Shown: positions 7,226-12,659, numbered from the stretch's first letter. The stretch is 12,659 nt of DNA from Acholeplasma sp. CAG:878 (GCA_000432255.1 HF989897.1:1-12659); one strand, 5' to 3'. The notes: generated by a model from the sequence alone, not told the origin. Program-made: numbers and translations.

Positions 7226-8269
7226 ATGATTTTTGATGAATTAAAACCCAAAAAAAATGTTTTATTAAGTGAAATGAATGATAATGATTTAAAATATATA
7301 ATCACTCTTATAAATAGTTTTTACCTTCAACTTAGAAATCAAATAAAAATAGATTCAAATTCAACTTTTGGATTAGAGGTAGAATTTAATAGTAATTCAA
7401 GACAAGATTTTACAATTTTTGATTTAAGTGAAGAATTTAATAGTAAACATTTTAAAACATTCTCAGCCACACAAGATTGTGAAAAGGTAGAAGTTAATAG
7501 TGGTATATTAAGAAATCAAATTAAAACTTGGAAAAGTATTAAAGAAGTTTTAGATATAGTAAAATCATATGGAACTATTGCTGAAAATTGTAGTGGTCAT
7601 GTAAATATTGGAACTCAAATTCTTGGTGATGATAACAAAACTTGGTTAAACTTTGTATTACTTTGGGCAAGTTATGAAGATATTATTTTCAGATTCACAA
7701 GTGGAGAATTTAAAAGTATACGTCTACGTGCTAATTATTATGCTAAACCAGTTGCTTACAAATATAAAGAGTTTTTCGAGCAAATACAAGAAAGTTTAAA
7801 AACTAATCCTCTTCTTTTAAAAGAATACGATACTAAAACTTTCATATATAAAATAAATACTTTATTTACAAGGTATTTTGGTCCAGTTGATAGATATACT
7901 TCAGTTAACTTATTTAGAGCAACAAATCCTAGGAAATGTGAATTTGCTAATGTAATCGAATTTAGATGTCCAAATGCCAGTTTAGATGCTGTAATTTGGC
8001 AAAATAATATTAACTTTTTTATAAAATTTTTAAATTATTGTAAAAGACACGATTTTGATTATGAAACTATTTTAAAAAGATTAATTGCAGTTAAAAAATG
8101 TAGTATTCTTGAATATAATGAAATAAATTTAAAAAAAGCTATTGAACTTGGTGATTTAATTTTTGATAATAATTTAGATAAAGTATATTTTTTAAGACAA
8201 TATATAAAATCATTCACTACAAGTCGTAATGAAAGAGAAAAAGCAAAACAATTTACAATAAATAGTTGA
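7226..8269 (+). CDS. Amidoligase-like protein, copy 2, with altered motif residues
   Basis: A 347-residue paralogue of the preceding gene, collinear over its whole length. Shared blocks include TFG-E-EF, TWLNF, IIFRFTSGEF, IEFRCPNA, VIWQNN and NNLDKVYFL. Differences fall in the presumed active site: GLEVEFN (E51, E53, N55) against three Glu in copy 1; VEVN (E89, N91) where copy 1 has EVR; and SGHVNIG (H125, N127) where copy 1 has HIHIG. It also carries an extra stretch at about residues 190-235. The start ATG is one base after the TAA of copy 1, with AAGGA ten bases upstream, so the two are co-transcribed. The substitutions suggest a changed substrate or a weakened, perhaps regulatory, partner subunit. 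Its TGA stop overlaps the -35 box of rpsT. Confidence 0.72.
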   Translation: MIFDELKPKKNVLLSEMNDNDLKYIITLINSFYLQLRNQIKIDSNSTFGLEVEFNSNSRQDFTIFDLSEEFNSKHFKTFSATQDCEKVEVNSGILRNQIKTWKSIKEVLDIVKSYGTIAENCSGHVNIGTQILGDDNKTWLNFVLLWASYEDIIFRFTSGEFKSIRLRANYYAKPVAYKYKEFFEQIQESLKTNPLLLKEYDTKTFIYKINTLFTRYFGPVDRYTSVNLFRATNPRKCEFANVIEFRCPNASLDAVIWQNNINFFIKFLNYCKRHDFDYETILKRLIAVKKCSILEYNEINLKKAIELGDLIFDNNLDKVYFLRQYIKSFTTSRNEREKAKQFTINS

Positions 8270-8294
8270 TTTTTGCATTTATTTTTGGTAAAAT
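8266..8294 (+). promoter_or_regulatory. Promoter of rpsT
   Basis: A -35 TTGATT (8266-8271), a 17-base spacer, and -10 TAAAAT (8289-8294) preceded by TGG (extended -10). The predicted start is near 8301. The leader carries GTCCTTAAGAAC, an imperfect palindrome at 8301-8312, then a strong GGAGGTG site at 8315-8321. Confidence 0.6.
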
Positions 8295-8326
8295 TAGGTT
8301 GTCCTTAAGAACTTGGAGGTGAAATT

Positions 8327-8590
8327 ATGGCTAATATGAAAAATGCGAAGAAGAAAATTAAAGTAATAGCAAAACAAAAAGAAGCAAATAACAATTACGC
8401 TGCTAGTATGAAAACAGCGATTAAGAGTGTTGAAAAAGCAATTTCTAACAAAGATAAACAAACAGCTAGTGATAATCTAAAAACTGCAATTAAAAGAATT
8501 GATAAAGCTACAAGTGCTGGAGTAATTAAGAAAAATACTTCTTCTAGACAAAAATCTAGATTATCAAAAAAAGTAAATGCCATGGAATAA
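8327..8590 (+). CDS. rpsT: Small ribosomal subunit protein bS20
   Basis: An 87-residue, Lys-rich, all-helical protein that binds 16S rRNA early in 30S assembly. The N-terminal MANMKNAKKKIKV, the middle repeat of Ala/Lys-rich helices and the C-terminal NTSSRQKSRLSKKVN are diagnostic of bS20, and length is normal. It has the strongest ribosome-binding site in the window (GGAGGTG, five bases before the ATG) and its own promoter. In B. subtilis rpsT is divergent from gpr, and the same polarity is kept here with two genes inserted between. A weak terminator-like hairpin at the gene end probably allows readthrough into the transglutaminase-like gene. Confidence 0.96.
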   Translation: MANMKNAKKKIKVIAKQKEANNNYAASMKTAIKSVEKAISNKDKQTASDNLKTAIKRIDKATSAGVIKKNTSSRQKSRLSKKVNAME

Positions 8591-8605
8591 TTGGCTTTTT
8601 ATTTT
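8579..8605 (+). terminator. Weak terminator-like hairpin after rpsT
   Basis: GCCA (8579-8582) pairs with TGGC (8592-8595) over a 9-base loop that holds the rpsT stop codon, and a T-rich run follows (8596-8605). The four-pair stem is short, so it probably attenuates rather than stops transcription. Confidence 0.35.
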
Positions 8606-8619
8606 ATAAGGGGTGACAT

Positions 8620-9525
8620 ATGAAAAAAACAATTTCATTATTTATTTTGATAGCTATTTTTATTATAGTTTTATTAAATAATAAAGCTATTCAAAATTTT
8701 ATAGTTAAAAAAATAATTTATCGTGATACACCAGTTGCTTTAGAGGCAAATGAATACAAACTAAAAGATACTTTCTTTTATGTTGATGAAACATATGATT
8801 TCTATGCTAATTCAAAAGAACAATTATCAAAAATTGTGTATACTGTTTTAAACAATGGTTGGAATTCATTTACATTTTATTGCAATTATGATAATTGTAG
8901 TAATGATATTAATAAGCTTTCTAATAATGACGAACATTTAGTTTTAAATAATTTCTTACATCCATACAATAGTTATACAAAAATATTTTTATCAGTTAAT
9001 TCTTTTGGCAGAGTTGAAATTTCACCTATTAAAACATACAACCAAGAAGAAATATCATTTATTAATACTAAAGTAGATAGTATAATGAAATCAATTATTA
9101 CTGATAATATGAGTGATAGAGAAAAAATTAAAGCTTTTCACGATTATGTAATTAATAATACTAAATATGATGTTGAATATGTAGAAAGTAAATTAACCGA
9201 TATTAATAATCCATCACACACAGCTATAGGGCCACTATTATATGGTAAAGCTTTATGTGGTGGCTATACTGATTTAATGGCTATATTCTTAAATAAAATC
9301 GGAATTCCAAATTATAAAATTTCTGGTGAAGACCACGTTTGGAATTTAGTTTACTTAGATGGTAAATGGTTACATCTTGACTTAACTTGGGATGACCCAG
9401 TTACATCTAATGGAGAAAACATACTTTTAGATAAATTTTTCTTAATAACAACAGACAAATTAAAAGCCCTAAATACGGGCTATCATGATTTCAACGAAGA
9501 ATATTTTGTTGAAGCGGTTAATTAA
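8620..9525 (+). CDS. Membrane-anchored transglutaminase-like protein
   Basis: A 301-residue protein with one N-terminal membrane segment (about residues 5-20) or uncleaved signal anchor, placing the rest outside the cell. A transglutaminase-core domain occupies about 165-275. The papain-like triad is complete: C213 in GKALCGGYTDL, H239 in EDHVWN and D254 in LDLTWDDP. An N-terminal ~130-residue extension matches nothing I recognise. Bacterial members of this superfamily act mostly as proteases or amide-bond-modifying enzymes, often on cell-wall or surface proteins; the substrate here is unknown. The ATG at 8620 has AAGGGGTGA three bases upstream. No separate promoter is evident, so it is probably transcribed from rpsT. 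The last 8 bases overlap the end of the convergent kinase gene. Confidence 0.85.
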   Translation: MKKTISLFILIAIFIIVLLNNKAIQNFIVKKIIYRDTPVALEANEYKLKDTFFYVDETYDFYANSKEQLSKIVYTVLNNGWNSFTFYCNYDNCSNDINKLSNNDEHLVLNNFLHPYNSYTKIFLSVNSFGRVEISPIKTYNQEEISFINTKVDSIMKSIITDNMSDREKIKAFHDYVINNTKYDVEYVESKLTDINNPSHTAIGPLLYGKALCGGYTDLMAIFLNKIGIPNYKISGEDHVWNLVYLDGKWLHLDLTWDDPVTSNGENILLDKFFLITTDKLKALNTGYHDFNEEYFVEAVN

Positions 9526-10726
9526 ATTCTTTTAATATAGGTAGCGTTACAATTACCTTTGTCCCAACACCTACTTTAGAGCGATATAAAATGGTTCCCT
9601 TATGAGCCTCTATTATTTCACACGATAGAGAAACTCCTAATCCGGTTCCATTTTTTTTAGTTGTATAAAATGGCTCTTTTATTTTATTTATATCATCTTT
9701 ATCTATTCCCATTCCATTGTCTTCAAAATAGATTGTAATTTGATTATTATCTAACTTAGTATATAATTTGATTAATTTATCTTGTTTATCCATAGCTTCG
9801 ATGCTATTTTTTAATAAATTAGTAAAAACTTGATTTAACCTATTATAATCACCATTTATATATAATTCATCTTGTCTTACTTCATAATTGAATTTTATAT
9901 AATTTACCTTTAAAATAGGTTCAAAATGGTCTACTATAGTTTCAAGTAACATATTAATATCCATAATATCAGGTTCTATTTTTATTTTACTCATCGATGA
10001 GAAATCTTGTAATAAATATAATATTTTATCAATTTCTTCTTTTATAATTGGAATATATTTTTGATGTTCTTTATTTTTATAATCATACATATCTAAATAA
10101 CTCTTACAAACAGCAATTGGATTTTTAATTTCATGAGTTATTTTAAATAATGAATCTCTTATTTTCTTTTCTTTTTCAAACTCTTTTAATGATATATACA
10201 TATTTAATACTTTATTGCTTTTATTAAACAAATACATTGTAAAGTATGATAATACAAACATCATAAATACACTTATAACAGTTAATATAATATTGTATAA
10301 ATTATAATCTTTAATGATGATTAAATTAAAAACTAATTTAATGATTGCAAATAATTTTATAAATGTATCACTATTAAACTTTTTGTATGTTAAAAATATT
10401 AACAAATATTCTATTATTACTATAATTAATGTATTATTAAATCCATAAATTAGAAAAATCAAAAAGTTTATAACTAATACTATTTTATATCTTTTACTTA
10501 AATAAGCTAAAATTAAAGGAACATTCAAAAATACAGCAAACGTATATATATTAGTTGTAATTAATACTTTAAAAATTAAAAATGTTGAACTTAATAACGC
10601 TAAATCCAAATATAATTTGTTTTCTTTTTGCATAAATTCATTATTAAAAGTTAAATAAAGTAAATAAACTAAAATCGGAAATAATAAAACTATAAAATTT
10701 AATACTAAATTTTCAAATAAAGTCAT
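9518..10726 (-). CDS. Multi-pass sensor histidine kinase, possibly a sporulation kinase
   Basis: A 402-residue histidine kinase. About six hydrophobic segments fill residues 5-165 with almost no extracellular domain, then a short linker, a dimerisation helix with the phospho-acceptor H198 in THEIKNP, and an ATPase domain. The latter shows N box (NLLKNSIEA, 303-311), G1 DNGMG (336-340), F box EPFYTTK (351-357) and G2 GTGLG (360-364). All catalytic boxes are intact, so it should be active. No response regulator gene adjoins it. The six-helix sensor without a large outer domain recalls KinB, a B. subtilis kinase feeding Spo0A. Its promoter carries two Spo0A-like boxes. The ATG at 10724-10726 has GGTGA six bases upstream. 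The kinase call is firm; a Spo0A-directed role is inferred. Confidence 0.92.
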   Translation of the reverse strand: MTLFENLVLNFIVLLFPILVYLLYLTFNNEFMQKENKLYLDLALLSSTFLIFKVLITTNIYTFAVFLNVPLILAYLSKRYKIVLVINFLIFLIYGFNNTLIIVIIEYLLIFLTYKKFNSDTFIKLFAIIKLVFNLIIIKDYNLYNIILTVISVFMMFVLSYFTMYLFNKSNKVLNMYISLKEFEKEKKIRDSLFKITHEIKNPIAVCKSYLDMYDYKNKEHQKYIPIIKEEIDKILYLLQDFSSMSKIKIEPDIMDINMLLETIVDHFEPILKVNYIKFNYEVRQDELYINGDYNRLNQVFTNLLKNSIEAMDKQDKLIKLYTKLDNNQITIYFEDNGMGIDKDDINKIKEPFYTTKKNGTGLGVSLSCEIIEAHKGTILYRSKVGVGTKVIVTLPILKEFN

Positions 10727-10743
10727 ATCTAATCACCAAGTAC

Positions 10744-10777
10744 ATTATATACCTTTATTTTGTCGCATTTTGTCGAA
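10744..10777 (-). promoter_or_regulatory. Kinase promoter with two tandem Spo0A-like boxes
   Basis: On the minus strand a perfect -10 TATAAT lies at 10744-10749. On the plus strand TTTTGTCGCA and TTTTGTCGAA stand 10 bases apart: TGTCGCA (10761-10767, 6 of 7) and TGTCGAA (10771-10777, 7 of 7 to the Spo0A box as I recall it). The only -35-like hexamer on minus is TCGACA (10771-10776), inside the second box and 21 bases from the -10. B. subtilis spoIIG has a comparable over-long spacer with 0A boxes at the -35. Activation or repression cannot be decided from sequence. Confidence 0.55.
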
Positions 10778-10782
10778 AAAAG

Positions 10783-10815
10783 AAAAAAAATGTTCAAAAT
10801 GATCATTTTAAGTCG
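10783..10815 (-). terminator. Possible terminator after the EIIB-like gene
   Basis: On the minus strand the palindrome AAAATGATCATTTT spans the TGA stop of the EIIB-like gene (10803-10805), followed by GAAC and a run of T (10783-10793). The stem is AT-rich and weak, so partial readthrough into the kinase gene is likely. Confidence 0.35.
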
Positions 10816-11120
10816 TCAATATATTTTTTTAATTGCTTAGCATTTTCTCCTAAAATAATTTTTAGTTGATTTTCAATTTCAACAATTCCTTGTGCTCCCA
10901 TTTTTTGGATTCCCTCTTTATTTACAATGGAAACATCATTTAATGTAACTATAAATCTTGATTTATTTACTTCATAATTCACAATGTTTTCCTTACCACC
11001 TAGATATGATACTAGTTTATTAGCATCTAATTTAAAATCCTTCTGTTTTGTTTTAATAATAGCTATTGCAATTAAAATCATGATTATAATTATAATAATA
11101 TATTGCCATAAATTTTCCAT
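10803..11120 (-). CDS. Membrane-anchored PTS EIIB-like protein lacking the phospho-cysteine
   Basis: A 105-residue protein with one N-terminal membrane helix (about residues 7-23, nearly all Ile/Met/Ala) and a glucose-type EIIB-like domain at about 33-100. The family hallmarks LGGKENIV, VTLNDVS and QKMGAQGIVEIENQLKII are clear. In phosphotransferase EIIB domains the phospho-acceptor is the Cys of a C-x-T-R block. Here the aligned block is NKSR: Cys is replaced by Asn while the Arg is kept, and the protein has no Cys at all. It therefore cannot carry phosphate in the usual way and is more likely a sensing or scaffolding domain. The ATG has AGGTGA four bases upstream. It precedes the kinase gene by 76 bases on the same strand and is divergent from rodA. 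No EIIC or EIIA gene is near. Confidence 0.8.
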   Translation of the reverse strand: MENLWQYIIIIIIMILIAIAIIKTKQKDFKLDANKLVSYLGGKENIVNYEVNKSRFIVTLNDVSIVNKEGIQKMGAQGIVEIENQLKIILGENAKQLKKYIDDLK

Positions 11121-11135
11121 ATTATCACCTATTTA

Positions 11136-11141
11136 ATTATA
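11136..11141 (-). promoter_or_regulatory. -10 box for the EIIB-like gene
   Basis: A perfect TATAAT on the minus strand 15 bases before the start codon, with no convincing -35 box at the right distance. The predicted transcript begins at about the AGGTGA site. It is one of two divergent -10 boxes in this intergenic region. Confidence 0.45.
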
Positions 11142-11174
11142 CTATAAATTTAATTAAAATAAAATAGTTATGTT

Positions 11175-11180
11175 GTATAA
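11175..11180 (+). promoter_or_regulatory. -10 box for rodA
   Basis: A perfect TATAAT on the plus strand directly preceded by TTG; the -35 region is AT-rich without a clear hexamer. The predicted start is near 11187, about 30 bases before the ATG at 11218. Confidence 0.4.
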
Positions 11181-11217
11181 TTATTAATTTTGGTGTAAGA
11201 TAATAATGGTGAATATT

Positions 11218-12336
11218 ATGAGAAATTCAAAATATAAAGTAGATATTGGTATTTTAATTCTATTATTTATTTTTATAATTATAAGTCTACTAACTATTAA
11301 TAGTGCTCAAATGCTAATAAATACTAATACTTTGGTTATTAAACAATTATTGTGGTATGTTGCTGGATTTATTTTAGCGTATTTTATTATGTTTATAGGT
11401 AATTTTAGTATTTTTAAACATGTTTGGTTCTTGTATGTTGTTGGCGTTATTTCCTTATTTGGATTACTTCTTTTCGGAACACCTATTAATAATGCAAGAT
11501 GTTGGTACACACTTCCTGGGATTGGAACAATTCAGCCAAGTGAATTTATGAAAATAATTCTAATTTTAACTGAAGCAGTTATGATTAAAGATTTTAATGA
11601 GGATTCTAATCATACAGTTAAAGAAGAATTTTGGTTTATTTTAAAAATAGGTATTGTTGTTTTAATACCAAGTGTTTTAACCTTTCTACAACCAGATACA
11701 GGCGTTGTATTAATATATTTACTTATAACTCTAATTATGTTGTTCATATCAGGAATTAGATATAGATGGTTTATTATAGCCTTTTCTATTTTAGGTTTAG
11801 CAGTAGGTTTTGTATTGTTAACTTACTTTGTAGATACTGATTTGTTTATTAAAATATTTGGAACAGACTTCTTCTTAAGAATCGATAGATTATTAGATTG
11901 GTCTAGTGGTAGTGGATATCAATTACAAAATGGAATGGCCTCAATTGGCGCTGGAGGAATATTTGGAATGGGATTAAATAATACGCCAATTTACTTTCCT
12001 GAACCTCAAACAGATTTTATATTTGCTGTATATGCTAATAACTTTGGTTTTGTAGGTTCATGTATCTTAATTACTCTACTTGCTATATTTGATATTAAAT
12101 TAATTCTATTAGCTTTAAAAAATAACAATTTAATTAATAAATATGTTATTGCTGGTTGTGTTGGTATGCTTATATATCAACAACTACAAAATATTGGAAT
12201 GACTTTTGGTATTATGCCTATTACTGGAATTACTCTTCCATTTATAAGTTATGGTGGTTCTAGTTTGCTTAGTTATATGATTATGATGGGAATTATATTT
12301 AATATATCAAATGAGACAATTAGATATAAAAATTAA
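11218..12336 (+). CDS. rodA: RodA/FtsW-family (SEDS) peptidoglycan glycosyltransferase
   Basis: A polytopic membrane protein of 372 residues with about ten membrane segments. SEDS proteins polymerise lipid II into glycan strands together with a class B penicillin-binding protein. Family blocks: TLPGIGTIQPSEFMKI (QPSE at about 106-109), FLQPDTG (158-162), YQLQNG (about 234-239), PEPQTDFIFA with the conserved Asp (D266), and PFISYGGSS near the C-terminus. The IPG-IG-IQPSEFMKI pattern and PEPQTDFIF fit RodA (elongation) better than FtsW or SpoVE, but the three are hard to separate by eye. I prefer ATG 11218, which has GGTGA five bases upstream, the spacing used elsewhere here, over the in-frame ATG at 11206. 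It is followed by a strong two-way terminator. No partner PBP or mre genes are in view. Confidence 0.85.
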   Translation: MRNSKYKVDIGILILLFIFIIISLLTINSAQMLINTNTLVIKQLLWYVAGFILAYFIMFIGNFSIFKHVWFLYVVGVISLFGLLLFGTPINNARCWYTLPGIGTIQPSEFMKIILILTEAVMIKDFNEDSNHTVKEEFWFILKIGIVVLIPSVLTFLQPDTGVVLIYLLITLIMLFISGIRYRWFIIAFSILGLAVGFVLLTYFVDTDLFIKIFGTDFFLRIDRLLDWSSGSGYQLQNGMASIGAGGIFGMGLNNTPIYFPEPQTDFIFAVYANNFGFVGSCILITLLAIFDIKLILLALKNNNLINKYVIAGCVGMLIYQQLQNIGMTFGIMPITGITLPFISYGGSSLLSYMIMMGIIFNISNETIRYKN

Positions 12337-12364
12337 AGACTATTTGTTTAAGAAAATAGTCTTT
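12335..12364 (+). terminator. Strong bidirectional terminator between rodA and the lectin-like gene
   Basis: An 11-bp perfect stem AAAGACTATTT (12335-12345) / AAATAGTCTTT (12354-12364) with an 8-base loop, T-rich on both outer sides in the respective reading directions. It starts within the rodA stop codon and can serve the convergent gene at 12448-12659 as well. Confidence 0.85.
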
Positions 12365-12407
12365 TTATTTTATATTTATTCCCTTCTATTCCATATCTTG
12401 CTGAAGT

Positions 12408-12439
12408 CAAAGGGAAATAGCCTTTGCTTCGCTTCGCTT
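12408..12439 (-). repeat. Hairpin and AAGCG tandem repeat just downstream of the lectin-like gene
   Basis: CAAAGG (12408-12413) and CCTTTG (12421-12426) form a 6-bp stem with a 7-base loop. It adjoins a short tandem repeat read on minus as AAGCGAAGCGAAGC (12426-12439). Both lie within 40 bases after the TAG stop. In diversity-generating retroelements a hairpin just after the variable repeat aids retrohoming, but this one may simply be part of a terminator or an incidental repeat. Confidence 0.5.
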
Positions 12440-12447
12440 TACAAAGT

Positions 12448-12659
12448 CTATGGCGCCGACAAGACAGCGCGGGCAGAAGAGTTGAGGTAGTCACCACCGA
12501 AGCTGTCGCTGAAGTCGAACACACCTGCAGCAGCACCACTGCCGTAGTAGCCCCCACGATAGAACCAAGGGCTGCTCGAGTGCGGGAAGGCCGCGTAATC
12601 TGAATACCATCCACCACTAGTGTTTCCAAAAGTAGCTAAAGTCTCTTTTGTTGCATCTC
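12448..12659 (-). CDS. C-terminal part of a lectin-like surface or phage-type protein with a GC-rich variable-repeat-like end (5' end beyond window)
   Basis: The last 69 codons, entering at base 12657 and ending at TAG 12448-12450. The pattern GGWYSDYA...PWFYRGGYY...AGVFDFSDS...SARAVL matches the tail of C-type-lectin/formylglycine-enzyme-like domains (W, RGG, AGVF, R-V-L anchors), the fold used by variable proteins of diversity-generating retroelements. Codons before about residue 20 are AT-rich like the genome (ACA AAA, TTA, GGA). From there to the stop they are strongly GC-rich and dominated by NNC codons (TAC, TTC, AGC, GAC, GGC, CTC, AAC), which is what adenine-targeted variation of AAC codons yields. 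The N-terminus, which would show a prepilin, phage-tail or signal sequence, is not visible. An overlapping frame on the same strand (12348-12629) is a shadow. The reading frame is firm, lectin-like fold moderate, DGR link inferred. Confidence 0.7.
   Translation of the reverse strand, partial: DATKETLATFGNTSGGWYSDYAAFPHSSSPWFYRGGYYGSGAAAGVFDFSDSFGGDYLNSSARAVLSAP

Noticed and set aside
8395..8583. Open frame on minus inside rpsT
   Set aside because: Antisense to bS20; its hydrophobic look is the complement of Lys/Ala-rich codons.
11307..11510. Open frame on minus inside rodA
   Set aside because: Antisense shadow of a conserved membrane protein, with no supporting signals.
12348..12629. Open frame of 93 codons on minus
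   Set aside because: It overlaps the lectin-like gene in another frame, has no ribosome-binding site, lacks family resemblance, and runs through the post-gene hairpin. The frame ending at 12448 has the recognisable domain.
1..12659. TGA read as Trp (Mollicutes code)
   Set aside because: Several clear genes, including gpr and the spoIIP-like gene, end at TGA at their expected family length, and Trp codons are TGG.

Overview
The window is strongly AT-rich chromosomal DNA from a low-GC Gram-positive bacterium (Bacillota, most likely a Bacilli or Erysipelotrichia-like lineage). The evidence is the A/T-biased codon use, Shine-Dalgarno sites built on GGTGA or GGAGG, sigma-A-type promoters, bS20, and two endospore genes (gpr and spoIIP). 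TGA is used as a true stop (spoIIP-like gene, gpr, second amidoligase-like gene, EIIB-like gene) and Trp is TGG, so this is the standard code and not a Mycoplasma-type code. The species cannot be named from this sequence.

Layout, left to right. Positions 1-672 (minus) hold the N-terminal part of a UvrD/Rep-type helicase. Positions 748-1973 (minus) hold a two-gene unit: a SpoIIP-like amidase, then a small membrane protein in the position of B. subtilis YqxA. Next, all on minus, are a CBS/DRTGG-regulated family II pyrophosphatase (2059-3666), a DUF4143-type AAA ATPase (3717-4982) behind a promoter with three 23-bp direct repeats, and the germination protease Gpr (5082-6116). The plus strand then carries two tandem, diverged amidoligase-like genes (6223-8269), rpsT (8327-8590) and a membrane-anchored transglutaminase-like protein (8620-9525). 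That last gene overlaps, tail to tail, a multi-pass sensor histidine kinase on minus (9518-10726). A membrane-anchored EIIB-like protein lacking the phospho-cysteine (10803-11120, minus) is divergent from a RodA/FtsW-family polymerase (11218-12336, plus). The window ends in the 3' part of a minus-strand gene whose last ~150 bases are abruptly GC-rich.

How it fits together. As I recall, B. subtilis has rpsT divergent from gpr-spoIIP-yqxA. Here the same genes remain in the same relative order, opened up by extra genes: the amidoligase pair between rpsT and gpr, and the ATPase plus pyrophosphatase between gpr and spoIIP. Sporulation is the recurring theme: SpoIIP (engulfment), Gpr (SASP degradation at germination), and an orphan kinase whose promoter carries two tandem Spo0A-like boxes.

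Most unusual items: the GC-rich 3' end of the last gene, which looks like a variable C-type-lectin-like domain of the diversity-generating-retroelement target type (no reverse transcriptase or template repeat is visible here); the amidoligase-like pair with substituted motif residues in copy two; the 23-bp repeat array; the Spo0A boxes in an odd promoter; and the Cys-less EIIB-like protein. Four genes also have only 15-18 bases between the -10 box and the start codon.
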